Source of the DNA: Halosaccharopolyspora lacisalsi
GTDB lineage: Bacteria > Actinomycetota > Actinomycetes > Mycobacteriales > Pseudonocardiaceae
Assembly (NCBI RefSeq): GCF_014137975.1
Contig: NZ_JACGWZ010000001.1
Location: forward strand, 1,550,001 to 1,614,000
Length of the DNA: 64,000 nt
Direction of reading: 5' to 3'
This document shows, piece after piece, positions 16,648 through 25,672 of the stretch. The position numbers and the translations under genes were made by a program. Every line of letters begins with the position of its first letter. Within the stretch, counting starts at the first letter, position 1. The notes beneath the pieces were generated by a model. That model ran no database searches and was not told the DNA's origin. It worked only from the letters and a program-made list of their open reading frames with translations.

Positions 16648-17802
16648 ATGACGCAGCGCTCGACCGGCCTCCGGTCGTTGATGTCGCCCGGTCGATACGT
16701 GCAGGGGCGTGGCGCCCTGGCCGAACTCGGCACGCACGTGGCCCGGCTCGGCGAGCGGCCCCTGCTGGTCGCCGACGACCAGGTGCGGGAGCTGACGGAG
16801 GAGCCGATCCGCGCCTCGTTCGAAGCGGCGGGTCTGCCGGTGCTGTTCGAGACCTTCGGCGGTGTGCCCAGTCGCGTCGAGAGCGAACGGGTCGCGGCGC
16901 GGCTGCGCGACCACGGCGCCGACGTGGTCGTCGGCGTCGGTGGCGGTGCGCCCATCGACACGGCCAAGGCCGCCGGCGACGATCTCGGCATCCCGCGGGT
17001 CAGCGTGCCGACGGTGGCCTCCACCGACGCGCCCACCTCGGCGCTGTCGGTGGTCTACACCGAGGATGGCGCGTTCGAGTCCTACCGGTTCTACGACCGC
17101 AACCCGGACGTGGTCGTCCTCGACACCGAGCTGATCGCCAAGGCCCCCACCCACTTCCTGGTCGCCGGTGTCGGTGACGCGCTGGCCACGTGGATCGAGG
17201 CCCGCGCCGTCTCCCGCGGTGACGGAACGACGATGACCGGTGATCGCGCCACCCGCGCCGGTACGGCGCTGGCCAAGCTCTCCTGGGACATCCTGTGGGA
17301 GTCGGCGCTGCCGGCGGTGCGGGCGGTCGAGCACGACCTGGTCACCCCGGCGGTGGAGGCGGTGGCCGAGGCCAACACGCTGCTGTCCGGCCTCGGTTTC
17401 GAGTCCGGCGGGCTGGCCGCCGCGCACGCGATCCACGACGGGCTCACCGCCGTGCCGCACACCCACGCCCTGGCGCACGGGCAGAAGGTCAACATCGGGT
17501 CGATCGCCCAGCTGATCCTCGAAGGAGCTCCGAGTTCCGAGATCGAGGAATTCGTCCGGTTCACCGCGCGAGTGGGACTGCCGACGACGTTGACCGAGGC
17601 GGGACTGGGCGAGGCGACCGACGACGTGCTGCGCACCGTCGCGGAGGCGGCCACGGCCCCGAGCGAAACGATCCACAACCTGCCGTTCGCCGTGACGGTC
17701 ACCGACGTGGTGGACGCGCTCAGAGCCGTGGAGGTCTTTGGGCAGCAGGCGCGGGACGAAGCGGGTCTGTCGCGGGCGCAGGCGCCCACCGCTCACGGGT
17801 GA
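16648..17802 (+). CDS. gldA: Glycerol dehydrogenase (iron-containing/GldA-type)
   Basis: A 384-residue group III metal-dependent alcohol dehydrogenase that oxidises glycerol to dihydroxyacetone with NAD. Seen: SPGRYVQGRGALAELGTHV near the start, GVGGGAPIDTAKA (about 96-108), VPTVASTDAPTSALSVVY, and metal ligands Asp in VAGVGDALATW, His in AAAHAIHDGL and His in HTHALAHGQKV. Start ATG 16648 with GGAGGA at 16636-16641; the open frame upstream is not coding-like. No glycerol kinase or dihydroxyacetone kinase is adjacent, so it appears to be a stand-alone gene. Other small polyols are possible substrates. Confidence 0.9.
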   Translation: MTQRSTGLRSLMSPGRYVQGRGALAELGTHVARLGERPLLVADDQVRELTEEPIRASFEAAGLPVLFETFGGVPSRVESERVAARLRDHGADVVVGVGGGAPIDTAKAAGDDLGIPRVSVPTVASTDAPTSALSVVYTEDGAFESYRFYDRNPDVVVLDTELIAKAPTHFLVAGVGDALATWIEARAVSRGDGTTMTGDRATRAGTALAKLSWDILWESALPAVRAVEHDLVTPAVEAVAEANTLLSGLGFESGGLAAAHAIHDGLTAVPHTHALAHGQKVNIGSIAQLILEGAPSSEIEEFVRFTARVGLPTTLTEAGLGEATDDVLRTVAEAATAPSETIHNLPFAVTVTDVVDALRAVEVFGQQARDEAGLSRAQAPTAHG

Positions 17803-17822
17803 GGCGGCGCGGGCGCGCTCGA

Positions 17823-17839
17823 GCCTCGGCCACCGAGGC
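17823..17839 (+). terminator. Possible short hairpin after gldA
   Basis: GCCTCGG-CCA-CCGAGGC forms a 7-bp stem with a 3-nt loop 21 nt after the gldA stop. The position fits a terminator; no T-run follows. Confidence 0.35.
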
Positions 17840-18400
17840 CGATGTCGAAGACCTCCAGGACGGCGAGGGCACCGAGCAGGAACAGGTGCTGCACCCGGGG
17901 CCCGTGGTCTCGGCGTGGATCCGGGACAGCGTGGTGATCACGTCGTTGCCCTCGGGGACGAGGACCTGGGGGAGCGGCACGGCGGCGCCCTCCGCAGTAG
18001 CGACTCGGCTTCGCCGTGCAGCGCGAACCGACCCTAGCGCGGTTCCGATCAAGCGAAGCCCGTCGTGGACGGGCGTAGCGCGGAACGGTTCCCCGCGAAG
18101 CAGGTCCGGCCGATGGTGGTCGTCGGTCGGCCGGCAGGTTTCCCCGGATTCGCCGTCGACACGGGCCCACCGGCATGGGCGGTGTGGCGTTCGCGCGTGC
18201 GCGGTGCTCGTCCACCAGCGCGGAGGGTCGAGCGGCGGTCCGCGCATCGCGTCGAGGACGAACGGCAGGACATCGATCGTCAGCACCGCGATCGGGCGGG
18301 TGAAATCCGGCAACCTCGGCCACTCGGGGCGCGGTGAGGACGGGGGTGCCTCGAGCGGTACCAGGGCGTGGTTGCCGGGGTCGAGCGGCATGCTTGCCCC
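17840..18400 (-). pseudogene. Decayed gene of unknown family (several frames)
   Basis: Minus-strand translations have protein-like islands that change frame: PGNHALVPLEAP, then PRLPDFTRPIAVLTIDVLPF (about 18280-18400), LPQVLVPEGNDVITTLSRIH and, in the next frame, QHLFLLGALAVLEVFDIGLGG near 17840-17900. Together they suggest one former protein interrupted by at least two frameshifts. I do not recognise the family. The single long open frame across this region does not join the islands. Confidence 0.3.
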
Positions 18401-18659
18401 GCACCCGTGATCCCTTGAGCATCCCCGTGACCGCGGGGCGCGGAGCACGGCCGTGTTGTCCGGTTCGCCCTCGACCCGAACGGCGGTGAGAAGGCTGCCG
18501 TCAGCCGCAGGCGGCACCAAGCCCGGTCCTGCCACGACCGTTGCCACGACCACCGACCACCTGCCCGATAAGTGCCGTTGCAGCACTGAGGGCGCGGCGT
18601 GAAGCCCGTAACCGGTGGGGAAGCGGTTTGGGCGACCGGCCCACGGGTAGGCCACGCAC

Positions 18660-19448
18660 ATGGGCTTTACCCGCGACAAATCCTGTTCGCACGGCCCCGG
18701 CCGGTCCTCGGCCGGGGCCATCGGCATCGGTGTCGCCGCCGGGGTGGTGGCTGCGGTCGGCATGATGTTCGGCCGCAAGGCGGCGACGACCGCCAAGATC
18801 GGCGAGGGGCACCCCCTCAAGCATCGCGCGCTCGACCTGGCCTCCGGCGTCATGCAGCCGAAGTACCCGCTGGACGCGATGAGCACCTACCTCAACGGCT
18901 TCCACATGTACGCCGACGAGATGGGGCGGCAGGTCGAGGCGACGCATTTCTGCGTCCATCTGCGCCATGACCTGCACCAGTGCGTGATTTTCGACCGCAA
19001 TGCGCCCGATGCCCGCCTGATCGGGATCGAATACATCATCAGCGAGGAGCGTTTTCGCGCTCTGCCCGAAGATGAGAAGAAGCTGTGGCACAGCCACCAC
19101 TACGAGGTCAAGTCCGGGGTCCTGGCCGCTCCGGGAATTCCCGATATGGCTGAGCACACCTATTTCGACGACCTCGTGACGACCTATGGGAAGACGTTCC
19201 ACACCTGGCAGTACGATCGCGACGATTTCCCCTACGGAGTCCCGCAGCTGATGATGGGCCTGACAGGGGACGGGCAGGCTGATGAGGAGCTGGTCCGCCG
19301 CCGGGACCGCAGGCTCGGCATCTCCACGCGGCATAAGCGGGAGAGCCGGGCCGACATCCCGATGCCGGAGGTGGCCTCGGGCGCCAACCCCTGGGAGAGC
19401 GGCCGTACCGTGCAGACACGCCTGGAGGAGATGGACTTCAAGTGGTAG
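18660..19448 (+). CDS. OBAP-family protein (DUF1264, oil-body-associated-like)
   Basis: A 262-residue protein. Seen: a hydrophobic N-terminal stretch (AGAIGIGVAAGVVAAVGMMF, residues 18-37), then MSTYLNGFHMYADEMGRQVEATHFCVHL, DLHQCVIFDRNAPDARLIGIEYIISEERFRALPEDEKKLWHSHHYEVKSGVLAAPGIPD and YGKTFHTWQYDRDDFPYGVPQLMMG. Known: this is the conserved core of DUF1264/OBAP proteins, described in plant oil bodies and present in fungi and bacteria; the biochemical role is not established. ATG 18660 is used; an internal ATG within the hydrophobic stretch is possible. No operon partner. The hydrophobic segment suggests membrane or lipid-droplet association, which is inference. Confidence 0.82.
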   Translation: MGFTRDKSCSHGPGRSSAGAIGIGVAAGVVAAVGMMFGRKAATTAKIGEGHPLKHRALDLASGVMQPKYPLDAMSTYLNGFHMYADEMGRQVEATHFCVHLRHDLHQCVIFDRNAPDARLIGIEYIISEERFRALPEDEKKLWHSHHYEVKSGVLAAPGIPDMAEHTYFDDLVTTYGKTFHTWQYDRDDFPYGVPQLMMGLTGDGQADEELVRRRDRRLGISTRHKRESRADIPMPEVASGANPWESGRTVQTRLEEMDFKW

Positions 19449-19469
19449 CCACGCCCGGCAACTCGCGGA

Positions 19470-19783
19470 AGACCAGACCAGCGGCTCGACCGCGAGCTCG
19501 CCGATCTGGCTCCCGTCATCCGCCGCGACACCGGGGCATGGTTATGCCTGCTGCGTGACGGCTGGCCCCACGCTCGGCCCCGGGACATCATCGGCGCGCC
19601 GAGGGACTTCACCCGATTCGACCGGCGACAGCACGGCGCGCTCGACGTGCCGTGGCTGGCGTGGGCGTGGATCGGCCGCCGGTCACGCTGCTGTCCAGTC
19701 GCACCGAGGGCGAGCGCGTCCGCCACAGCGAGCTGTTCCCCGCCCTCCGAGCTCACATCGCACTACTCGAGCCGCACTGACTG
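19470..19783 (+). pseudogene. Frameshifted gene fragment of unknown function
   Basis: Plus-strand reading gives RLDRELADLAPVIRRDTGAW, LCLLRDGWPHARPRDIIGAP and RRQHGALDVPWLAWAWIGRR. After a shift near 19665 it continues as PPVTLLSSRTEGERVRHSEL and FPALRAHIALLEPH ending in TGA. Both halves have normal protein composition, unlike neighbouring shadow frames. No recognised family and no ribosome site, so I treat it as a broken gene. Confidence 0.3.
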
Positions 19784-19803
19784 ACTGGCCGCGCAGCTCG
19801 GGC

Positions 19804-20454
19804 TCAACACCGCAGGTCCGGCTGCGCTGCGATGCCGCCGATGAGGATGTCGACGATCTGGCAGGCCAGGTCGTGCACGTCTTCGTCGGACTGGTCGTCG
19901 ATCTTGCGGTACCACGTGTCGACGGTGTTGAGGCTGCTCAGCAGCGTGCGGGTCGCGAGACTCGCGTCGACTTCCCGCAGTGAGCCGTCCTCGATCCCCT
20001 CGGTCACCACCCGGTGAAAGATTCTTTCGTAGTCGCGCCTGAGCTCGTTCAGCGCGACCAGGGAGTCCCGTTGCCGGATCTTCAGCTCGGTCGATTCTTG
20101 AGCGCGCACTCCCTGGTGGACGACATGGTGGTAGGCGATATCGCTCATCAGGTTGATCACGTGTGCCAGCGACATCGCTACGAGCCGCTCGCGGCCGGTT
20201 CCGTCTCCGTGCGCGTGGGGTTCGACGCGCTCGCGGACGCGTCGCATGCCCTCCTCGTACACCGCGATGAACACGTCGAACTTCGATCGAAAGTGGTAGT
20301 AGATCAGACCCTTGGTAGCGCCCACGTCATCAGCGATGTCGTCGATCGTGGTGCTTCCGAACCCCCGGCGCATGAACGCGTCCGCAGCGGCGTCGAGGAT
20401 CCTCCCCTTGACCCCGCTGTCCACCTCGGAACTTGTACTCAACGACTCCTCCAT
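19804..20454 (-). CDS. TetR-family repressor of the adjacent beta-oxidation-like operon
   Basis: A 216-residue TetR regulator. Seen: HTH in residues 15-60 (GRILDAAADAFMRRGFGSTTIDDIADDVGATKGLIYYHFRSKFDVF) followed by an alpha-helical ligand domain with VEPHAHGDGTGRERLVAMSLAHVI. Known: TetR proteins of this type often sense acyl-CoA intermediates of the pathway they control. It is divergent from the SDR-thiolase-SDR-transporter-CoA ligase run, and a perfect palindrome lies in the 125-bp gap. ATG 20454 is the natural start. Confidence 0.9.
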   Translation of the reverse strand: MEESLSTSSEVDSGVKGRILDAAADAFMRRGFGSTTIDDIADDVGATKGLIYYHFRSKFDVFIAVYEEGMRRVRERVEPHAHGDGTGRERLVAMSLAHVINLMSDIAYHHVVHQGVRAQESTELKIRQRDSLVALNELRRDYERIFHRVVTEGIEDGSLREVDASLATRTLLSSLNTVDTWYRKIDDQSDEDVHDLACQIVDILIGGIAAQPDLRC

Positions 20455-20539
20455 CGCTCGTCGGACTCCACGTCATCATGCCACCGCGGCCCGTGCGCAG
20501 GTCCCTGAACCGGTATTGACTTCGAGTGCTCGCCATCAC

Positions 20540-20556
20540 ATACTACTCAGTAGTAT
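20540..20556. promoter_or_regulatory. 17-bp perfect palindromic TetR operator
   Basis: ATACTACTCAGTAGTAT is a perfect dyad around a single central C, midway between the divergent tetR and SDR genes, 24 nt before the SDR start. Such A/T-containing dyads stand out in this GC-rich background and are typical of TetR sites. Confidence 0.75.
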
Positions 20557-20579
20557 CCCTGGTGAGAGGATTATTACCT

Positions 20580-21506
20580 GTGAGTTTCAGCTTTGACGGC
20601 AAGGTCGCCATCGTGACCGGAGCCGGTGGTGGCCTCGGCCGGGCGCACGCTCTGGCGCTGGCCGACCGAGGTGCGAGGGTCCTGGTCAACGACGTCGGCG
20701 GGTCCCCGTCGGGCGGAGGGGCCGACGACGGCCCGGCGGCGAGCGTGGTCGCCGAGATCGAACATCGCGGTGGCGAGGCCACGGCCGACCGCTCCGACGT
20801 CACCGACGCGACCAGCGCCGACGAGATGGTCGCTCGAGCGATCCAGCGGTGGGGTCGCATCGACATCCTGATCAACAACGCGGGCATTCTGCGGGACAAG
20901 TCGTTCGCCAAGGCCGATGTCGACAACTTCCGGAAGGTCCTCGACGTCCACCTGATGGGCTCGGTGCACTGCACGAAGGCTGTCTGGCCGCACATGGTCG
21001 AGCAGGGCTTCGGGCGCGTCCTGATGACGACGTCCGCCTCGGGCATCTACGGCAACTTCGGCCAGGCGAACTACGGCGCGGCCAAGTCCGGCGTCGTTGG
21101 TCTGATGAACGTGCTCGCGATCGAAGGCGCCCACAAGGGAATCCACGTCAACGCACTAGCGCCAACGGCGGCGACGAGAATGACCGAAGAGCTCATCGAC
21201 GCCGCTGCGCTGGACGTGCTGACCCCCGAGTCGATCGCACCCGGGGCGCTGTTCCTGGTCTCCGAGGCCGCGCCGAACAAGACGATCCTCGCCGCCGGAG
21301 CCGGTGTCTTCGCCGTGGCACGCATGGAGGAGTCCGCCGGCGTATATCTGCCCGCGGAGGCGCGCTCTCCGGAGAGCATCGCCGAGCGCTGGGGCGAGAT
21401 CAGCGACATGTCCGCGTCCGTGGTCACCGGATCCGCGTTCGAGCAGACGAACCGTTACGTCGCGCTCGCCGGTGAACACCACCATGCGACGGGAGCAGCA
21501 CAGTGA
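20580..21506 (+). CDS. SDR dehydrogenase, MFE-2-like (3-hydroxyacyl-CoA dehydrogenase type)
   Basis: A 308-residue short-chain dehydrogenase. Seen: [37 protein letters not shown] (start to about residue 40), [23 protein letters not shown] near 98-120, catalytic Ser in [10 protein letters not shown] and Tyr/Lys in [10 protein letters not shown]. Known: [12 protein letters not shown] plus NDxGG and [11 protein letters not shown] are typical of the dehydrogenase unit of peroxisomal multifunctional enzyme 2 and its bacterial homologues acting on 3-hydroxyacyl-CoA. Start GTG 20580 with GAGAGGA upstream. It overlaps the thiolase start by four bases (GTGA), first gene of the operon. Confidence 0.82.
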   Translation: MSFSFDGKVAIVTGAGGGLGRAHALALADRGARVLVNDVGGSPSGGGADDGPAASVVAEIEHRGGEATADRSDVTDATSADEMVARAIQRWGRIDILINNAGILRDKSFAKADVDNFRKVLDVHLMGSVHCTKAVWPHMVEQGFGRVLMTTSASGIYGNFGQANYGAAKSGVVGLMNVLAIEGAHKGIHVNALAPTAATRMTEELIDAAALDVLTPESIAPGALFLVSEAAPNKTILAAGAGVFAVARMEESAGVYLPAEARSPESIAERWGEISDMSASVVTGSAFEQTNRYVALAGEHHHATGAAQ

Positions 21507-22705
21507 GGGAAGCAGTCATCGTGTCCACCGCCCGGACGCCGATCGGCAGGGCCTACCGAGGGGCGTTCAACAACACCTCCGGGCAACATCTCGCCGCGCA
21601 CGCGCTCACCGGAGCGCTCGGCAAGGCGGGCCTCGACGGCACGGATGTCGAGGACGTCGTCCTCGGGTGCGCGAGGCCGGAAGGATCGACCGGTTTCAAC
21701 ATCGCACGCCAGGCCTCCCTGCGCGCGGGCATGACCGTTGACCGGCAATGCTCCTCGGGCTCGATGGCGATGGCGATGGCGATGGCGATGGCGATGGCGA
21801 CCGCCGCGAAGCAGATCGGCTCCGACGGGAGGTCGGTGGCCGTCGGCGGCGGGGTCGAGTCGACCCCCCCGGTCCAGAACGATCACAAGAACCGCTTCCG
21901 CGAAGTCGATGAGTGGTTGGCCCGGGAAGTTCCGGCCATCTGCATGCCGATGCTGGAGACCGCGGAGGTCGTCGCCGAGCGCTACGGCGTCGGCCCGGAG
22001 GAGCAGGACGCGTTCGCTCTGGCGTCGCAGCAGCGCACCGCCGCGCAGGAGCGGGGCTTGTTCGCCGACGAGATCGTCCCGCTCTCCGGTACGAGACTCC
22101 GGGTGGACGAGGCGACCGGGGAGTCCCGCTCCGAGGCCTTCCGGCTCGACGAGGACGAAGGCGGTCGCCCGTCGACGACGATCGACGGGTTGTCCGCACT
22201 GCCTCCGGTGCTCACCGGCGACGATGTCGCCGGCCGACCTTCCGTCACGGCGGGCAACGCTTCGCAACTGTCGGACGGTGCTTCCACCGCGGTGCTGATG
22301 GAAGCCGGCGAGGCGTCCCGCCGCGGTCTCGAACCGCTCGGGACGTACCGGGGTGTCTCGGTGGCGGGGTGCCCGCCGGCCGAGACGGGTACCGGGCCGG
22401 TCTTCGCGGTCCCGAAACCGCTGGCACAGCACGACCTGTCGATCGACGACATCGACCTCCGGGAACTGAACGAAGCGTTCGCCTCGCAGGCACTGTTCTG
22501 CCGAGACGAGCTCGGACTGGACTCCGGCAAGGTCAACGTCAACGGCGGCACCGTCTCCATCGGCCACCCCCACGGCATGTCCGGGGCACGGCTGGTCGGT
22601 CACGCCCTGCTCGAAGGCCTGCGTCGCGGGTCGCGCCATGTCGTCGTCACGATGTGCGTCGGCGGCGGTATGGGTGCCGCCGGATTGTTCGAGGTGGCCT
22701 CATGA
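21503..22705 (+). CDS. Acetyl-CoA acetyltransferase/thiolase with an (MA)6 insertion-like repeat
   Basis: A 400-residue thiolase that should cleave 3-ketoacyl-CoA in the last step of a beta-oxidation cycle. Seen: [20 protein letters not shown] at the start, nucleophilic Cys in DRQCSSGS (near residue 82), [24 protein letters not shown] with catalytic His, and [13 protein letters not shown] with the second Cys. Directly after the active-site Cys, the usual helix is replaced by six Met-Ala pairs encoded by (gatggc)6. GTG 21503 overlaps the previous stop, and the stop overlaps the next ATG (ATGA). The fold is probably kept, since Met-Ala is helix-forming. Confidence 0.88.
   Translation: MREAVIVSTARTPIGRAYRGAFNNTSGQHLAAHALTGALGKAGLDGTDVEDVVLGCARPEGSTGFNIARQASLRAGMTVDRQCSSGSMAMAMAMAMAMATAAKQIGSDGRSVAVGGGVESTPPVQNDHKNRFREVDEWLAREVPAICMPMLETAEVVAERYGVGPEEQDAFALASQQRTAAQERGLFADEIVPLSGTRLRVDEATGESRSEAFRLDEDEGGRPSTTIDGLSALPPVLTGDDVAGRPSVTAGNASQLSDGASTAVLMEAGEASRRGLEPLGTYRGVSVAGCPPAETGTGPVFAVPKPLAQHDLSIDDIDLRELNEAFASQALFCRDELGLDSGKVNVNGGTVSIGHPHGMSGARLVGHALLEGLRRGSRHVVVTMCVGGGMGAAGLFEVAS
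21763..21798 (+). repeat. Hexanucleotide microsatellite (gatggc)6 inside the thiolase gene
   Basis: Six exact tandem copies of gatggc encode Met-Ala six times, next to the catalytic cysteine codon. Because the unit is two codons, changes in copy number would keep the frame and only lengthen or shorten a helix near the active site. Confidence 0.95.
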
Positions 22706-23484
22706 CTCCAGACGCCCTCTTCGACGTCAGCGGCAGGACCGTCGTGGTCACCGGGGGGTCCCGGGGAATCGGCTTGATGATCGCCCGAGGCTTCGTCGAA
22801 GCCGGCGCCACCGTCGTCATATCGTCCCGCAAGGCCGAAGCCTGCCAGCAAGCGGCCGACGAGCTGTCCGCATCCGGAACCTGCGTCGCACACCCCGCGG
22901 ATCTCTCCACGCAGGACGGTATCGCGAGCCTGACCGAACGGGTCCGGGAACTCTCCTCCCGCGTCGACGTGCTGGTCAACAACGCGGGCGCCACCTGGGG
23001 CGCGCCGATCGACGAGTTTCCGGACAGCGGGTTCGACAAGGTGTTCGACGTCAACGTCAAGGCGATCTTCGCGCTGACTCAGCAGTTGCTCCCCCAGCTG
23101 CGGGCCGCGTCGAGTGCCGAGGACCCCGCACGCGTCATCAACATCGGCTCGGTAGACGGCATCGCGGTCTCGGCCTCCGACAACTTCTCGTACGGTGCCA
23201 GCAAGGCCGCCGTGCACATGCTCACGCGCAAGCTCGCCAGCGTGACCGCAACCGACGGGATCACCGTGAACGCCATCGCGCCGGGACCCTTCCCCAGCAA
23301 GATGATGGCCCACGCGCTCGACGACCCCGAACACCGTTCCGAGATCGTGGACCGCATACCGCTCGGCCGCCCGGGCGCCCCGGAGGACATCGCGGGAACC
23401 GCGGTCTTCCTCGCGTCCCGTGCCGGTGCGTACCTCACCGGCACCGTCATCCCGGTTGACGGCGGCCTGACCGGAGCACGGTGA
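22702..23484 (+). CDS. SDR dehydrogenase (second in the beta-oxidation-like operon)
   Basis: A 260-residue classical SDR. Seen: [38 protein letters not shown] (about 7-44), [27 protein letters not shown] with catalytic Ser, [11 protein letters not shown] with Tyr/Lys and a C-terminus ending [15 protein letters not shown]. The ATG overlaps the thiolase TGA. Resembles enzymes that act on hydroxyl groups of cyclic or steroid-like substrates, but substrate cannot be read from sequence. Last of three tightly coupled genes; the symporter follows after 139 bp containing a weak AACCACC/GGTGGTT hairpin. Confidence 0.85.
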   Translation: MTPDALFDVSGRTVVVTGGSRGIGLMIARGFVEAGATVVISSRKAEACQQAADELSASGTCVAHPADLSTQDGIASLTERVRELSSRVDVLVNNAGATWGAPIDEFPDSGFDKVFDVNVKAIFALTQQLLPQLRAASSAEDPARVINIGSVDGIAVSASDNFSYGASKAAVHMLTRKLASVTATDGITVNAIAPGPFPSKMMAHALDDPEHRSEIVDRIPLGRPGAPEDIAGTAVFLASRAGAYLTGTVIPVDGGLTGAR

Positions 23485-23623
23485 CAACCACCGAACTCGA
23501 CCGTGGTGGTTCGAGCACTACCGAACGCAGAGCGACAACCACAGCACGACCGCGCTCGAGGCATCGAATTTTCCGTATCACACGTTCCAACGCCTGATCG
23601 GCTTTGTCGCGAAGGGTGACAGC

Positions 23624-25108
23624 ATGACACCAGTCATCGCCATTATGTTGATCTACTTCTTGCTCATGTTCGGCATAGGGTACTGGGCGAAATCGCGGGT
23701 GAAGTCTTCCAAGGACTTTCTGGTCGCCGGCCAAACGCTCGGTTTCTTCGTGATGGCCGTCGGCACGTTCTCCTCGATCCAGAGCGGCTTCGGAATGATC
23801 GGCCACACCGCCAACATCTACTCGTGGGGGCTGCAAGCGATCGTAGCGGCGGCGTTCCTCGTTCCCGTGGCCTTCGCGGTGTCCTGGTTCCTGCTCGGCT
23901 CCCGGCTCTACAGGCTGGCGCGGCAGTACGACGTGTACTCCATCCCCGACGTCATCCGCATCAGGTACCCCAGCCGCCCGGCTCATCTTTCGATGTCCAT
24001 CGCGACGTTCGTCGGCTCGGTCGCCTACATGACCGCTCAAGTCACCGCGACCGGAGTGATCGTCAGCCTCATCTTCGGCACGTCGGTCACCGTCGGCGCG
24101 ATCACCGGGGCGGCCATAGTGGCGCTCTACACCATCGCCGGCGGGATGCTGGCCGGAGCCTGGACCGACTTCATTCAGGGCTTGCTCATGGTCGTGCTGT
24201 CGATCGGGACGTTCTTCGTGGCCACCAATACCGTCGGTGGGTGGAGCACGATGCTCACCACCATCAGCAACCACGACATCGAGTTCCTCCAGCTGGATGC
24301 CACGCAACCGCTGACCTATATCTACGCCTTCGCCGTGATGGCGATCCTGGGCACCGCAGCACAACCGCAACTGATCACCAAGTTTCTCATGCTGCGCTCC
24401 CCCTCGGAGCTGAAGTGGGGTGCACTGGTCGCCGCGCTGGCATACGGGATCACCACCCTGTTCGCGCTCAGCGTCGGCCTGACGATGCGCGCCCTCACCA
24501 TCGAAGGACGGGCTCCGGAGCTCGACAACATCGACAACACGACCACATGGTTCTTCAACAACATGGTGCCGCCGGTGTTCGCCGGGTTCGTCCTCGCAGG
24601 CCTCCTCGCCGCGATCATGTCCAGTTCGAACTCCTTCATCGCCGTCGGTGCGTCCTCGTTGATGAGGGACCTCCCCAGCGCTCTGGGCATCACCGTTCGC
24701 AACGAAGTTCGCTGGGCACGACTCGCCAGCGCGTTCGTCGTGTCGTGTTCACTGGTGTTCGCTCTCTACCTGTCACAAGTGGTCTTCCTGCTCGGCGCGA
24801 TCGGTTGGGCCGCTTTCGCCGCGGCGATCTTCGGGCCGCTCGCGCTCGGCCTGTACTGGCGGCGCGCCACGGGACTGGCCACCACCGTCGCCATCAGCTT
24901 CGGCATTGTCGCGAACCTCGCCACCACTGTTCTCACCGCGCAGGGGATCATTGCGATTCCGACCTACATCCAGACCGGCGGACTCGTCACCTGCCTCGGC
25001 ATCATGATCTTCATCATCGTCTCCGTCTGCGCTCCCTCCCGCGCTTCCGCGGACAGGTTCACGGAAATGTGGGAACTTCGGGCGGCGGAGAAGACCGCGA
25101 CCAAGTAG
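23624..25108 (+). CDS. Sodium:solute symporter (SSS family)
   Basis: A 494-residue inner-membrane transporter with about 13 hydrophobic segments. Seen: YWAKSRVKSSKDFLVAGQTLGFFVMAVGTFSSIQSGFGMIGHTANIYSWG near the N-terminus, the LYTIAGGMLAGAWTDFIQGLLMV segment that matches the SSS core signature, and LAAIMSSSNSFIAVGASSLMRDLP with the sodium-site serines. Followed after 47 bp by a small four-helix membrane protein and then a CoA ligase. Likely imports the carboxylic acid degraded by this operon. ATG 23624 with GAAGGG upstream. Confidence 0.9.
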   Translation: MTPVIAIMLIYFLLMFGIGYWAKSRVKSSKDFLVAGQTLGFFVMAVGTFSSIQSGFGMIGHTANIYSWGLQAIVAAAFLVPVAFAVSWFLLGSRLYRLARQYDVYSIPDVIRIRYPSRPAHLSMSIATFVGSVAYMTAQVTATGVIVSLIFGTSVTVGAITGAAIVALYTIAGGMLAGAWTDFIQGLLMVVLSIGTFFVATNTVGGWSTMLTTISNHDIEFLQLDATQPLTYIYAFAVMAILGTAAQPQLITKFLMLRSPSELKWGALVAALAYGITTLFALSVGLTMRALTIEGRAPELDNIDNTTTWFFNNMVPPVFAGFVLAGLLAAIMSSSNSFIAVGASSLMRDLPSALGITVRNEVRWARLASAFVVSCSLVFALYLSQVVFLLGAIGWAAFAAAIFGPLALGLYWRRATGLATTVAISFGIVANLATTVLTAQGIIAIPTYIQTGGLVTCLGIMIFIIVSVCAPSRASADRFTEMWELRAAEKTATK

Positions 25109-25155
25109 CCACCGCCGACGCGCACGCGACAAGATCTCGACCCAAGGATTTCCGA

Positions 25156-25563
25156 ATGAGTATCGATCGCACGGACAAACTGGTCGGCGCATGCTTCGCG
25201 GCAACCACCGCCGCGACCGTCGGAATGTTCTCCAACTACTGGCCCGTCGTGTACTACTCGATTCCCGTGCTGGTGACGCTTTTCATGCTGATGGGCTCAC
25301 TGGACAAACGTGACGAGTGGAACCCGCCCGCGACCGCCGGCATCGTGTCCTTCGGCCTGGTGCTCGTACTCCTCTTCGGAGTGGCGAACGCGGCGCTGCA
25401 CGACGGCGGCATCATCGGTGGGCTACCGACCTCGACCGCCGTATTCGTGTACGCGATCTGGCCGGTCGCCACCGTGGTCGGACCGCTGGTGTTCGCCTGG
25501 GTCTACCACACGTGGCTCCGCCACGACCTCGAAGACACGGATGCACAACCCGTCGCACAGTAG
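25156..25563 (+). CDS. Small four-helix membrane protein, symporter companion
   Basis: A 135-residue protein with four predicted membrane segments: VGACFAATTAATVGMFSNYW, VVYYSIPVLVTLFMLMGSL, GIVSFGLVLVLLFGVANAAL and VYAIWPVATVVGPLVFAWVY, and a short acidic tail. ATG 25156 preceded by AAGGA. I do not recognise the family. Known parallel: some SSS transporters are encoded next to a small membrane subunit (DUF485/DUF4212 type), but those usually have two helices and lie upstream. Its place between the symporter and CoA ligase suggests a role in the same uptake step. Confidence 0.65.
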   Translation: MSIDRTDKLVGACFAATTAATVGMFSNYWPVVYYSIPVLVTLFMLMGSLDKRDEWNPPATAGIVSFGLVLVLLFGVANAALHDGGIIGGLPTSTAVFVYAIWPVATVVGPLVFAWVYHTWLRHDLEDTDAQPVAQ

Positions 25564-25672
25564 CTCGCGCGTCGACGGCTTCGCCGTGCTCCCGAAGGTG
25601 CCGGCTGTCGCCCGTCGGCAGACGAAGTACCACCGACACGTTCCACCGGACAACGGAAAGGCTCGCGCACTC

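Noticed and set aside
21763-21798. Tandem repeat as a CRISPR or VNTR outside a gene
   Set aside because: The repeat is only 6 bp long, has no spacers, and lies in frame within a thiolase gene.
23486-23511. AACCACC/GGTGGTT hairpin after the second SDR as a strong terminator
   Set aside because: The stem is only 7 bp with a 12-nt loop, and the symporter gene continues in the same direction soon after; it may be partial at most.
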